Notes under the pieces: model-generated
Seen by the model: only the letters and a program-made list of their open reading frames with translations
The model's database searches: none
Told to the model about the DNA's origin: nothing
Made by a program: the position numbers and the translations under genes
NCBI RefSeq assembly: GCF_027887165.1
Contig: NC_077233.1
Coordinates: forward strand, 231,685,872 to 231,749,871
DNA length: 64,000 nt
Reading direction: 5' to 3'
Source: Monodelphis domestica
Lineage: Eukaryota > Chordata > Mammalia > Didelphimorphia > Didelphidae
Shown here: one piece after another, positions 11,705 through 23,878 of the stretch
Position numbering within the stretch: the stretch's first letter is position 1
How the letters are laid out: the number at the start of each line of letters is the position of its first letter

Positions 11705-12560
11705 ATCAGTCAGTAAACATTTATTAAGCACCTAGGATCACCACTGTGCTAAGCCCTGGGGATACAAAAAGAAGCAAAAGGCAATCCCTTCCTTCAAGGA
11801 ATTCACAATCTGATGGGAAGAACAAGCAAATAAATATGTACAAATAAGCTATTTACAGGATCAATAAGCAATAACTAAGAGAAATTAAGAGGAATCTGAA
11901 AGGCTTCTTATTAAAGAGGGACTTTAGCTGAGACTTGTCTAAAGCCAGGAATGGAAGTTGGCAGAGATGAGGATGGGGAATATTCCAAGCATGGGTGATA
12001 GTCATCAGGAATGCCCAGAGCAGAGAGATGGAGTGTCTTGTTTGTGGAACAACCAGAAGGCCAGTGTCTCTGGATCAGAGTACACCTTGGGGAGCAAGAT
12101 TTAAAAAGCTTGGAAAGGTGGGAGGGGGGCTAGGTTAGAAAGGACTTTGAGTGCCAAACAGATGCTTTTATATTTGATCCTGGAGGTGATAGGGAGCTGC
12201 TGGTGTTTATTAAGTAAGGGTATGAGATAATCAGATCTGAAATTTAGGAAAATACTTTAGTGGTTGAATGGAGGATGGATTGGGGTGGAGAAAGACTTGA
12301 GGCAGGCAGATCCACTAGCAGACTGGAGCAATAATCCAGGCATGAAGAGATGAGGGTCTTCACCAAAAAGGGATGGCAATGTCAGAGGAGAGAAGAAGTG
12401 ATTCCAGAGATGTTGCAAAGATGACAGGCCTTGGCAACAGTTTGGATATGGGAAGGAAGGGGATGAAAGATAGTAAAGAATTCAGGATGACTCCTAGGTT
12501 GAAAGTCCAAGAGACAGGAAAAACTGTGATGCCTTCTACAGTAAAACAGGAGAAGTAGGG
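11705..12560 (-). mobile_element. L2 LINE 3' part, about 855 bp
   Basis: Plus strand shows AAACATTTATTAAGCACCTA, GTGCTAAGCCCTGGGGATAC, GGAATATTCCAAGCATGGGT, GGAGTGTCTTGTTTGTGGAA and CAATAATCCAGGCATGAAGA, the L2 3' region reversed. No RT region remains. Confidence 0.65.
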
Positions 12561-13389
12561 AGAGGGGGGAAAAGGTTTAGGGGGGAAACATTTCTGAAAT
12601 ATTAGCCTCTACAAACTTGTCCATAGCTAATCAATAACAACCCAATAATCATCAAACAGCTCTGGAGTTTTATGTTTCCTAGTTTTGTTTTGTCTTTTTT
12701 AAATACTAAATTTTACTCATTGGTCCATGCAAATAAGCAAGTTGGAGGAAAAGGAAGCAAGTCAATATATGCCCTTGGGAGCAAGTTATTTTCTCTGCTG
12801 GTTCATCAGTTGTTTTCCTGGACTTTTCATATAGAAATGATCCAATCAACACCACATATCCTTTACAATGTACAGAAAAAAGGGCTCCTTAAAGTTTTAT
12901 ATTCTTTACAAGATACAAAATGATAAGTTCAAATTTGAAAGGGACTCACCTTTTAAAGGGTACAATTGAAGTCTAAATGGCATGCATCTTTGGTCTTTCC
13001 ATCTCATTATTTCTGTTTCTTTCCAAAGTCTGAAAGAGATAGCCCCTTACACACACATGCATGCACACACTGACACACACACATATGCATACATAGGTAT
13101 ATATCATGTGCCATCAAATGTAGCAAAGTATGTTAATTGTGCAAATCTGCAGTTTAAACTGGAGCTTATTGGCCTCCTTGGTCCTACACAAAAGGACTAA
13201 TATTTTATGTTGAAGACTTTGTTGTAAATTAATCCATCTTAAAAAGACATTTGGTTCATTTGAATTTAAAGTTGGTTGTTGTTCTTGTCAAATGTTTTTT
13301 TAAATAAGCCTAGAAATTCACTGGTTATTAAATATATATATATATATGTATTGTGTTATATACATTTATAGTTTCCATGTATTTTTCTT
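12560..13389. other. No gene seen
   Basis: Unique sequence with a small CA/CATA stutter (13050-13095) and a TA run (13330-13348). Confidence 0.6.
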
Positions 13390-13725
13390 TTTTCATTTCA
13401 TTTTTTTCCAGATTTCGTGTTGATACAATTTTAACAATCAATTTCTGATATTTTATAATCTAGGCTCTCTCATCTCTCCCCAAGGCAGCAGGTAATATGA
13501 TATAGATAATATAGATTGCACATGTATTATCATGCAATACAGATTTCCATGTTCATCATGTGGTGAAAAAAGACAGGCATCGATACTAGAGAAAAATTTA
13601 TGAAGGAAACAAAGTGAAGAAAGTTATGCTTCAACCTGCATTCAGACTCCATTGGTTCCTTCTATGGCAGTTGGTAGCCTTTTTGTCATGAGTGCATTGG
13701 AGTTCTATTTTGTATATTGGAGTTA
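13390..13725 (-). mobile_element. L1 3' UTR fragment
   Basis: Minus-strand old L1 3' UTR: contains CTCTCCCCAAGGCAGCAGGT and CTGCATTCAGACTCCATTGG, blocks recurrent in old mammalian L1 ends. Confidence 0.6.
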
Positions 13726-14204
13726 TATATTGGAGTTTTATATATTTTCTATATATGTGTGTGTTTATGTGTACATGATGGGTATGATACTATATGTACA
13801 TATACACATGTGTGTATTTATATATATATATAATTTGCTATGACACTACCACTAATCTGCTGTACACCTTCCAACCACATCTCCATATTCATGCCCTGGG
13901 ACTTTAGTGATTGATGAGAACTCACCACATCTTACTGACCCCAGATACCCAACCAGATCATCTTCCTTCTTGCTATAGTATTAATTCTCCTCTCACTCCC
14001 TCTTTCATGACTACTGCTATAGACATAAATCCTTTCCACCTCTTGGACTGAGAACAGTAATCAAATCAATCTAACTCTGCTTCTGGAAAGGATCCTTCAT
14101 TAGATGTTGTATTGCTGCACTCACTATTCCAATAACTTTGCCCTTTCTTGTCCATTATTCCTTTACATGTGCTGCCTCTTCTATTAGAATGAAAGCTCCT
14201 TGGG

Positions 14205-14445
14205 ACAGCTATCACAGTGGAAAGAGCATCAATCCTGGAATCAGAAGGACCTGTGTTCAAATTTGACCTTTGACATATCTTAGCTAGGTGACAAGTCACT
14301 TAACCCCCCATTACTCTTATTATTATTACTCTTATTACTTATTATTACTCTTATTACTCTTATTTCTCTTATTTCTTATTACTCTTATTTCTTAGAATTA
14401 TACTAAAACAGAAGGGAAAGGTTTAAAAATAAAAAGAACATAAGC
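14205..14445 (+). mobile_element. WSINE1-type SINE with an expanded interior microsatellite
   Basis: Head CAGCTATCACAGTGGAAAGA and box CAAGTCACTTAACCCCCC. A TTATTACTC-type run (14311-14395) replaces the middle where the normal SINE has CTTACTGCTCTTCTGCC. The tail AGAAGGGAAAGGTTTAAAAA follows. Confidence 0.75.
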
Positions 14446-14514
14446 TTCTTAAGGTCAGGGGCTATATCACTGTTGTATTTATAAACATTTAATATATGTT
14501 TTTTCAGTTGTACT

Positions 14515-15130
14515 ATCCACTATTGAATTCCATGCCACCTTTATCTTTCCTTATGTTGCATGTTCTTTACTTATGTTCCTTATTTATTGTATGTTCCTTT
14601 TTATCTTATATCCTTATGCTCCTTATTTGTTGTATGTTCTGTATAATTGAAAATCTGTTACCCTAAAAAAGAACTACATTTCCTGGGAACCCACTGACTT
14701 CCTGTTGTTACATGCTTCCTATAGAAAGGAGATATTAGGCAGGGATATAGAGGGTCCTGCCCTCTTGGGCTTGAAGGCAAGGATGGTAAGTATGGGGGTT
14801 TTGAAATGACTGATCATCCATGGGCATGTGGTTTTTATTTTGTATCTCTTTTATTCCTTTATTTCTAATGATCACTAATAAATCTCCTAAAATATATTTT
14901 ATTATTTGAGATTAATTTTAAATTTTATACTTTCTTATTGTATATCCTTATGATCCTTATTTATTTTATATCCCTTATTTATTTTCCTTATTTATCATAT
15001 ATTATTATGTTCCTTATATATTATTGTATGTTCCTTATTTATTGTTCCTTTTTTTATCATCCTTATGCCCCTTATTTGTTGTATGTTCCCTTTTTATTGT
15101 ATATCTTTATGTTCCTTATTTATTGTATAG
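14515..15130 (+). repeat. AT-rich minisatellite, left block
   Basis: Irregular repeats of units such as CCTTATTTATTGTATGTTC and CCTTATGCCCCTTATTTG, interrupted at 14640-14935 by a foreign insert. It abuts the 5' end of the older L1. Long hydrophobic reading frames here are artefacts of the repeat. Confidence 0.9.
14640..14935. mobile_element. Insert in the minisatellite, possibly LTR-derived
   Basis: This 295-bp block is not minisatellite. It contains GAACTACATTTCCTGGGAAC and an AATAAA near 14878, recalling conserved parts of marsupial retroviral LTRs. Ends and orientation are unsure. Confidence 0.35.
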
Positions 15131-15934
15131 AAAGGGGGAGTAGTCAAGTTAGCCACTTAGAAACCACAAAAAATGAGTCCTCTGTGAAAACCCTTCCACA
15201 CCAATCAAAAACAAAGTGCTTTGAGGGGACAGAAAACCAAATATAACAACAGGACAGAGCCAGGGGACCCTCTTGTTGAATTCACCTTAAAAGGTACTGA
15301 ATTCTCTGGTTTAAGGAAAAGGAAGAAGGAAGGTTCTAAGACCCCCACCACCACATACTGTGCTAAATCTCTGGTGGTTGCTAGAATATCAGGGTGCTGA
15401 CCCCAGGCATCAAGGAGGCAGCTGGAGGAGAGGTACAGAGGGGAGGACAGCCTAGTCACAGCCATCACTCTGCATTTCGAGGTGGCCCAGATTTTCCAGG
15501 TTTTGGCCTCAGGGAACATCCAGCTCCACAGACAAACTATATGACTGGATTAATCTAATCTATCAATAGGGTAGATAAGAAGCCTTCAGAGGGCAGGGAA
15601 ACTCAATCTCCAACACCCTTTCCCCAGGGACTATGCTAAGAGAGCCTCCTAAAGAATCCTGCTGACTTAGATCCCAGAATAAAGGCTGCAACCTAGACAG
15701 AATGCCTCAATAATGGGGCAGAAAGCACAGCTCCCTTCAGCCTCCACACCTTCAGCTTCTGTTGCCAGCTGGGGGAAATCTGACCTCAGGGCTCATTAAT
15801 ACTCCATCAACCTAATCTAGTCAGCCAGCAGAGAAGAAGACCCTTCAGGACAGAATAGCCCACTCCCATACATCCAGCAAATAAACAGAGGAGAAAGATT
15901 ACAGTCAATGACAGGGAGGAAAGAAGGAAAAAAT

Positions 15935-16925
15935 ATGAGCAAACAACAGAAAATTCAAGAAGGATTTATAATTGACAGGTAATGACCAAAGAGCAAATGG
16001 AATAGAGGAAAACTAAAGAACACCAAGCAAAAACACAGAAACTCCAGCAAATTAGACATAGGCTTTGGAAGAACTCAAAACACAATTCAAAAAACAAGAG
16101 AGGCTGAAGATAAATAAGAAAAGAACTTTAAAAGCAAATAAGTCATCTGGAAACAGAGACATATGAATTAAAACAAGAAAATAGTGTCTTGAAACCTAGA
16201 ACTGACTAGCTTGAAAACAAGGCAAAGAAAGTAAAAGATGACCTACAAAGAAAAACCGACCACAAGGAGAAGGATGACCAAAAATCCAGGGATGGAAATT
16301 CAGTCTTTACAAATTAGAATCCAACAACTAGAAGCAAATGACTTCACAAGGCAGCAAGAGTCTATAAAACAAAATCAAAAGAATGGAACAATTGAGGAAA
16401 ATATGAAATACCTCATTGATAAAACTATAGATCTGGAAAAGAGATCCAGGAGAAATAATCTAAGAATTATTGGATTACTGGAAAATCACGACAAAAGAAA
16501 AAAAACCTGGACATCATTCTATAGGAAATTATCCAAGAAAACTGCCCCAATATTCTTGAACAAGAGGGAAAAGTGGAGATTGAAAGAATCCACAGATCAC
16601 CTCCTACATTTACTCCCCAATTGACAATGCCCAGGAATGTTATAGCCAAATTCAAGAACTATCAAACCAAGGAAAAATTACTACAAACTGCTAAGAAGAA
16701 ACCATTTGGATACCATGGAACCACAGTTAGGATAACACGGGACCTGGCTGCATCTACACTGAAGGACTGGAAGGCATGGAATATGATATTCTGGGAAGCA
16801 AGGGAACTGGGACTACAATCAAGAATCAACTACCCAGCAAAATTGACTATATTCTTGCAGGGGAAAGTATGTTCATTTAATAAAATAGAAGATTTTCAAG
16901 TATTCATAAAGAAAAACCTGAGTTA
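15935..16925 (+). pseudogene. L1 ORF1 remnant of the older L1
   Basis: ATG at 15935 is followed by SKQQKIQEGFI and an early stop. Open pieces at 16238-16624 carry the coiled coil and RSRRNNLRIIGLLENHDK (RRM start). The piece at 16573-16926 carries TMPRNVIAKFKNYQTKEKLL, KPFGYHGTTVRITRDLAAS and GLQSRINYPAKLTIFLQGKV. At least two frame breaks separate them. Confidence 0.85.
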
Positions 16926-17140
16926 AACAAAATTTGATACCCAAACATAGAACTCTGGGGAATCACCAAAAGGTAATTAAGAAAGGGGGAAAAAACTTTT
17001 TTAAGGGATCCAATAGGTTCAAATGATTTGTATTCCTAAAAGAAAAGATGATACTGGTAACTTAAAAATTGTTATTATCATCAGGGTAGCTAGAAGAAGT
17101 ATACTTAAGAGGGAACAGTGACAATTTATAAAGAATGAAA

Positions 17141-17183
17141 TGTATATGTGTGTGTGTGTGTGTGTATGTGTGTGTGTGTGTGT
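17141..17183. repeat. (TG)n microsatellite within the older L1
   Basis: TG units with two TA interruptions. Confidence 0.95.
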
Positions 17184-17689
17184 AACTAGGGGCAAAAAAG
17201 GGGGGATAATACTAAGAGAAATGGGAAAAGGGATAAAATGGGGCAAATTTATATTTCATAAAGAAGCACATTGGGGAGGGGGGAGAAGACTAATACAATG
17301 GAAGGGTAAAAGAGGTTGGAGATAGGTAATACTTAAATCTTATCTATACTGAAATTGACTCAGAGAAGGAAGAACAATGAGATCCATTGGGACAGAGAAT
17401 TGATTTGTGCCCAATAAAGAATTAGAATGGTAATAAACAGGCATGTGGGAAGGGGAGCAGTCTAGGGGAAGGAGAAGGTAGGGGGCTATTTAAAAGGCAC
17501 TTGTGTAAGAGGGGAATCCATAAAAGGGGAAGTACTGGGAAGGGGAGTAACATTAAGGAAAGGAAAGGAGGGAGACTGACTAAAAGCAAAAAGTTGGAGG
17601 GGAGGGTAAGAGGGATAAGAGAAAAGGCAGAATCCAAGGAGGAAGTCAAAATGGAGGGAAATATAGAGACAGTAATCATAACTGTGAAA

Positions 17690-18105
17690 GTGAATGGGAT
17701 GAATTCACCTACAAAAAAGGAACCTGATAGAATGGATTAAAAAACAGAATCCTACCATATGCTGTCTACAAGAAACACACTTGAGTCAAGTAGACATACA
17801 CAGAGTAACAGTAAGAGGGTGAAGCAGAATTTACTGGGATTCAACCAAGACAAAGAAGGGAGGAATTGCAATCATGAAAGCAGAAATAATAAATGCAATT
17901 TCCTCAGATCATAATGTAATAAAAATCATAATCAATAAGTTCTTGTGGAAAGGCAGATTTAAAACTAGTCTGAAACTAAATAATTTAATTCTTCAAAACT
18001 GATTGGTCAAAGAACAAATCAAAGAAACAATTACTGATTTCATTGAAGAGAATAACAATGAGGAAACAACTTATCAAAATCTATGGAATGCAGCCAAAAC
18101 AGTAC
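17690..18105 (+). pseudogene. L1 ORF2 5' remnant (endonuclease start)
   Basis: Sequence reading NGMNSPTKKEP then CCLQETHLSQVD marks the start of the APE endonuclease, as in the 27106 copy. The central endonuclease is deleted near 17877. The segment ends in sequence matching 27975-27994 of the other L1, where the LTR enters. Confidence 0.8.
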
Positions 18106-19346
18106 TGTTATATTTAAAATAGTTCTGCCATAAACTGTAACATTTAAAATAGTTAAAGGCCTTAAACTGTGGCAGTTAAAAGAGTTGTGGTCATAAACTG
18201 TAAGAGTTAAAATAGTGGAAGACACAAACTATAGTAGATATAAGAGTGGGTGAGTAAATTTATAACCGCAGAAAATGTGTTTCACTACAATGTCTTGGTT
18301 TTAAATTAAATATAAGGTGGTCGCCAGGGAAATATTCCCAATTATTAATATACCCAAGTCTACTGGGTTTTATAGAGAATTTAATTAATAATACAATGAG
18401 GAATTAAAGAAAAGAGAGAAAGAGAGAAAATGGAAATAAGTATGAAGGACTTTAAGCCAACATGGCCTAGACCTGAGTCTTAAGAGAGAGAGAATCAGTC
18501 AGTCAGTCTTTTATCACTCACACAAGGTCTGTCTAAGCAAGGATTCTAGTGACACCAGGCCAGCTCCATCTCAGCTGACCTCACCAGAGAGAGTTCCAGC
18601 CAGAGTCCTCCTCAAAGAGCCTTCCAGCCAGAGACTGTTTTAAAGGGCCTCTCTCAAGAGCCTCCAGAGGGACAGAGTCCCCTCAGAGGAGCTCCAGCGA
18701 GACCTCCTTAGAGATTGTCCTCCAAGAGCTTCCCTTCTCCAGAGCCTCCTTAGAGATCTTCCTCAAAAAGGATTCTCCAAAAGGATTGCTTCATAAGAGA
18801 TTCTGCTTTTTCTTATATAGGGGGTTTTCTCCTATGTCACCTCCCCTAAGTTCTTCCATCTATCAATCACAGTAGATGTTTTCCAAGGGACAGCCCATTC
18901 TGAATTCACTGCTGGGTCAACTAATCCCTTTAGTAAATTTGTACCAGAAAAAACACTGCTGGGTCAACTAATCCCTTTAGTAAGTTTGAACCAGAAAAAA
19001 ACTTCTGAATAACTTTTCACCTCTTTGCTCCTGGCAAGTTTACAAGTTGCCTGAATTTTAATAGGTACTTAGCATCCCTTTGTATTTCTTCTAAAAATAG
19101 GCATGGCTTAAAGAACTTTTTGCCTCATTATAAGTATGGGTTTAAGTACTTTCATTGTTTCAGCAAGGAGTTTTCTCCCCTAAAGCAGTCCTAAGTACTG
19201 GTGGAGTAGAGGTCCTCCCATTTCTGATCCAAGTAAAGTTCTCAATCCAAATGTCGAATGTTCCCAGTAGGGAATTATTCCAATTGAGAATTCCCCAATG
19301 GGGAAATTTTTAACATTCACAAGTCTGAGAAATTTCAAGATTTACA
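18106..19346 (-). mobile_element. Solo LTR of an endogenous retrovirus (1241 bp), inserted in the older L1
   Basis: Begins TG and ends CA, and is flanked by GTAC at 18102-18105 and 19347-19350, a 4-bp target duplication. That would fit a gammaretrovirus-like (ERV1) integrase. The L1 sequence is continuous when the element is removed. Orientation minus is inferred from homology to the 32844 LTR, whose neighbouring purine tract sets direction. It contains an imperfect roughly 30-bp repeat at 18110-18235 and a 47-bp tandem duplication at 18909-19002. A fossil: no internal genes are present. Younger than the L1 it interrupts. Confidence 0.8.
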
Positions 19347-19350
19347 GTAC

Positions 19351-19746
19351 TCAGGGGAAATTTTGTATCAACAAATTAGAGAGGGAAGAGGTCAATGAAT
19401 TGGGCATGCAATTTTAAAAACTAGAAAGAGAACAAATTAAAAATCCCCAAATAAAAACTAAATTGGAAGTCACAAAAATCAAAGGAGAAATTAATAAAAT
19501 AGAAAGCAAAAGAACAATTGAATTAATAAATAAGACTATGGGCTGATACTTTGAAAAAACCAAATAAAATAGATAAAGTACAGGTTAATCTAATTTTTAA
19601 AAGAAAGAAGAAAATAAAATTTACAGTATCAAAGATGAAAAGGGCAACCTAACCTCTAATGAAGAGGAAATTAAGGAAATTAAGAACTACTTTGCCAAAC
19701 TATATGAAAATAAATATGACCATCTAGGTGAAATGGGTGAATATCT
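19351..19746 (+). pseudogene. L1 ORF2 middle remnant after the LTR insertion
   Basis: Matches 27995-28440 of the full-length L1 (region between endonuclease and reverse transcriptase). It ends abruptly inside the equivalent of MDEYLQKYK and runs straight into minisatellite sequence. Confidence 0.8.
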
Positions 19747-19950
19747 TATTTATCGTATATCCTCATGCTCCTTATTTATTGTTCCTTATTCATCATATAT
19801 CCTTATGCCCTTTATTTATTGTTTTCCTTATTTATTATATGTCCTTATGCCCTTTATTTATTGTATGTTTCTTATTTATTATTCCTTTTTTATCATTATC
19901 CTTGTGCCCCTTATTTGCTATATGTTCCTTATTTATTGTATGACTTCATA
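19747..19950 (+). repeat. AT-rich minisatellite, right block
   Basis: The same units (CCTTATTTATTGTATGTTCC, CCTTATGCCCTTTATTTATT) resume directly after the truncated L1. It is open in three frames simply because of composition. Confidence 0.9.
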
Positions 19951-20004
19951 TATGTATGTATGTATATTTATGTGTTCATATATGCATATTGATCTAATCT
20001 GAAT

Positions 20005-20073
20005 CCAGATTTGAACCCAGGCCCTCCTTATTCCAGGCCTGGTGCTCTATTTACCTTGCTACATAGCTGCCCC
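20005..20073 (-). mobile_element. tRNA-headed SINE fragment
   Basis: GATTTGAACCCAGGCCCTCC and reversed head GCTACATAGCTGCCCC. Confidence 0.65.
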
Positions 20074-20150
20074 AAGAAGCTTACATTCTAATGGGAGACA
20101 CAACACATGTGAAAGAATGCCATATACAGAAATATAGGGATTCACTCACA
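20074..20150 (-). mobile_element. L2 3' end scrap
   Basis: AAGAAGCTTACATTCTAATG is the reversed L2 end. Confidence 0.4.
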
Positions 20151-20740
20151 TGCCTGCTTAGTTCTCCAGTTCCCTCCCACTAACTTTTAGAAGCTGAGTT
20201 CTGAGTTGACAAACCTCCTTTTATCTGCGTGGCTATTTTGCTTCTATTGCTTCAGTGTCATCCCCAGGAAGGCAACTTTCAAGTCCAGACATTCAGAACA
20301 TCGTGATTCTTGGACAACCAAGCTGGGTCAGTTTTGCCCCTCACCCAGGCCTGGACTGAAAGACTGTTCTTATTTGTACCTGCTAAGACCCTTTTCCCTT
20401 TTGTACAAATTGTTCCTCCCTGATAAATTTGCCTTATCCTTGCATTGATGAGTCATGCTTTTCTGTGCATTTCCGTGTTTTATCCCTGCAGGGAGGATTC
20501 CAGAAAGTATCTTTCCTCTTGCAGTCCTCAGTACTACATTTCTCCCTTCTGGCCACATTTCAGTAACTTTTAAAGAAAATTGAACTTTTTTTGGCAGTTG
20601 AGCGCAAAGGTTAAAATACACGAAAACCCAAGAGACAGGCAAGATCTTCTCCTGAGTGGCTGGCTCTGAACAATATTTTGAAACACCTATAAAATTCCAT
20701 TGTGTCCCTGTATTGTTCATTGCTCAGACACTACATGCTC
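20150..20740. other. Repeat-free stretch, no gene seen
   Basis: Non-repetitive and of balanced composition, 18 kb upstream of GPR139. It contains an AP-1-like TGAGTCAT at 20449-20456. It could hold a regulatory element, but nothing in the sequence proves it. Confidence 0.5.
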
Positions 20741-20799
20741 AGAATTATACAGAGCATGTGAGAGAAATGCACCCTGCCCTCAAGGCACTTATATTGCAA

Positions 20800-20800
<1 letters not shown>
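20740..20800 (-). mobile_element. L2 3' end scrap
   Basis: CCCTGCCCTCAAGGCACTTA on the plus strand is the reversed L2 end block. Confidence 0.4.
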
Positions 20801-21871
<1,071 letters not shown>

Positions 21872-22002
21872 GAAGAAACACACACATTTTTTTCACTAAT
21901 CATCTCTGTTGATAGGGTAGGACTAGCCCCTTATAACAACAGGATATTCAGCAATAATCTCTGGAGTAAATTGTTATCTTTTCTTCTTTCTTCATTAAAA
22001 GT

Positions 22003-22377
22003 TTTAGCTAGGTGGCACAACAGAGAGGGAGTTGAACCTGGCATCAGGGAGACCTGAATTCAAATCCAGCCTCAGACATTTGATAACTGACTCTTAGTAA
22101 GTCACTTTACTTCTGTATACCTCAGTTTCCCTTTTATAAAGTGGGCATAATAACATTATTATTGTGAGGTTATTAATATTATATTGTGTTATATTATTAG
22201 CTATTGTGAGGTTATTATTATATACCATTTTAGGAGGTTAAAATGAAGTCAGATCAATTGATCTCCAGAAGAACCATTTCTCACTTAAAATTCATCTCTC
22301 CTTTAAAATGAGATAATATTTATAAACTACTTTACAAATCCTAAAGCCCTAAATAAATATTATTTATCATTATTAAA
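22003..22377 (+). mobile_element. MIR-like CORE-SINE with an unrelated middle insert
   Basis: Head TTAGCTAGGTGGCACAACAG, CORE CTCAGTTTCCCTTTTATAAA. The usual tail AATGAGATAATATTTATAAA appears only at 22307, after a stretch with repeated TGTGAGGTTATTA. Confidence 0.65.
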
Positions 22378-22564
22378 GGGGGTGGGAAAGCACAGAATGA
22401 AATTATCACTCCAGAAAATTTTGCCCAGCAGCCTGGTATCATCAGAACATACTGTGATTCCTTGTTTGATGAATGACCCCTCTCCTCATCTGGCAGGATA
22501 ATGACAGAGAGAAAAGAGTTTGCTAAGACAATAGTTTTCCAAGAAGCTCTGGATATTTCTAGGT

Positions 22565-22838
22565 GTTGTTGTTCAATCATGTCCATCTCTCTGTGACCCC
22601 ATTTGAAGTTTTCTTAGCAAAAATACTGGAGTGGTTTCCTTCTCCAGCTCATTTTTCATTTTTGCCATTTCCTTCTCCAGCTCATTTTTCAAGTGAGAAA
22701 ACAGTGATAAACAGGGTTAAGGGACTTGCCCAAGGTCACACAGCTAGTAAGTGCCTGAGCCCAGATTTGAACACAAAAAGATCAGTCTTCCTGACTCCAA
22801 GCCTAGCATTTAATTCACTCTACCACCTAGCTACCCAC
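22565..22838 (-). mobile_element. SINE with RTE/BovB-like tail and internal duplication
   Basis: GTGACCCCATTTGAAGTTTT to reversed head CCACCTAGCTACCC. The block CCTTCTCCAGCTCATTTTTC occurs twice (22638 and 22671), lengthening the copy by about 33 bp. Confidence 0.8.
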
Positions 22839-22879
22839 CTCTAGGTGCTATAAATATTCTATCTTATATAAATATATAT

Positions 22880-23063
22880 ATAAAAATTCTATCTTAGAAT
22901 TAATTACTATGTACTGGTTCCAAGGCAGAAGAGTGGGCTAGGCAGTGAGGATTAAGTGACTTGCCCAGGGTCACATAACTAGGAAATGTCTGAGATCAGA
23001 TATGAACCAGCACCTCCCATCTCTGAGCCGGGCTCACAAATCTCTGAGCCATCTAGCTGCCTC
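22880..23063 (-). mobile_element. WSINE1-type SINE
   Basis: GTACTGGTTCCAAGGCAGAA and the reversed head CCATCTAGCTGCC. Confidence 0.8.
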
Positions 23064-23539
23064 TAGTAGTCTAAGTATTCACACATTATTCTATGAACAC
23101 GTCTAAGAATATTTTAGGAAAAAGTTGTTATAATTTGTTCTAGGTTAGAACTATAAAAACAGGCCAATAAACCTAATCAAAAAACAGATATCCCATTCTT
23201 TGAAAAAACTGATAAAACCATTGTCCTTTGTACTGTGGTTGTCCTTAATCAAAACCAAACAGAAGCTTTTGGAGGATAAGAAAAGAAAATGGTAGCTGCA
23301 GGAAGCCAGTTAAAAGCTAAGGTGGAAACTATGGTCTAAAGCCTTTACAAACCCTCGTCATTTGGGCTACTATAGCTTAAGCATCTGACTGATGATGACT
23401 GGAGATGTCAACACATGTTAGGAACATTTCCAAAGGCTTTTTGTGTAAAGGTTTGTCATATCACCAGGACATTTCTCTCCCATCTGGGATGGTTTCAGAT
23501 CTCCCTGATCAATAGGACCTCTACTAGGGGTCCCAGTTA

Positions 23540-23685
23540 TTAATATTCTCTCTCCTAATTACTTCATGTTTGTTTATCTTTACATATGTTACACATCCTT
23601 CCAGTAGAATGTAAACTCCTTAAAGGCAGGGACTAATGTTTTCATCTTCAGATCCTCATCACCCAACAGTGTCTTATTGGATTAA
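23540..23685 (+). mobile_element. L2 3' end fragment
   Basis: CAGTAGAATGTAAACTCCTT then AAAGGCAGGGAC, the forward L2 end. Confidence 0.6.
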
Positions 23686-23689
23686 GTGT

Positions 23690-23855
23690 ATGGGGGTTGG
23701 AGAAAGGAAGTCCTGGGTTTGAATTTGGCCTTAGACATTTCCTAGCTGTATGACCTGGGCAAGTCACTTAACCTTCATTGCCTGGTCCTTAGCATTCTTC
23801 TGCATTGGAACCAAAACTTAGTATTGATTCTATGATAAACAGTAAGGGTTAAAAG
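23690..23855 (+). mobile_element. WSINE1-type SINE
   Basis: CTGGGCAAGTCACTTAACCT, ATTCTTCTGCATTGGAACCA and AACAGTAAGGGTTAAAAG. Confidence 0.8.
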
Positions 23856-23878
23856 AAGTTATACAGGATTCTTTTAAG

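Larger units (their letters stand above)
15131..19746 (+). mobile_element. Older L1 with 5' end present and 3' end missing, split by an LTR
   Basis: The start (15131, GGGGGAGTAGTCAAGTTAGCC) aligns with the 5' end of the 24593 L1 including a decayed YY1-type site, and the 5' UTR matches through 15930. ORF1 remnants follow (15935-16925), then the inter-ORF region, then endonuclease-start remnants (17690-17880). Relative to the 24593 copy about 430 bases of the endonuclease region are missing at 17877. It resumes to 18105, is interrupted by an LTR, resumes at 19351 and stops at about 19746, at the sequence matching 28440 of the other copy. The whole RT, C-terminus, 3' UTR and poly(A) are absent. 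A (TG)n run lies at 17141-17183. Confidence 0.9.

Noticed and set aside
19728-20002. Three overlapping hydrophobic frames that look like membrane proteins
   Set aside because: They are open in all three frames because the AT-rich minisatellite lacks stop codons. Repeat artefact.
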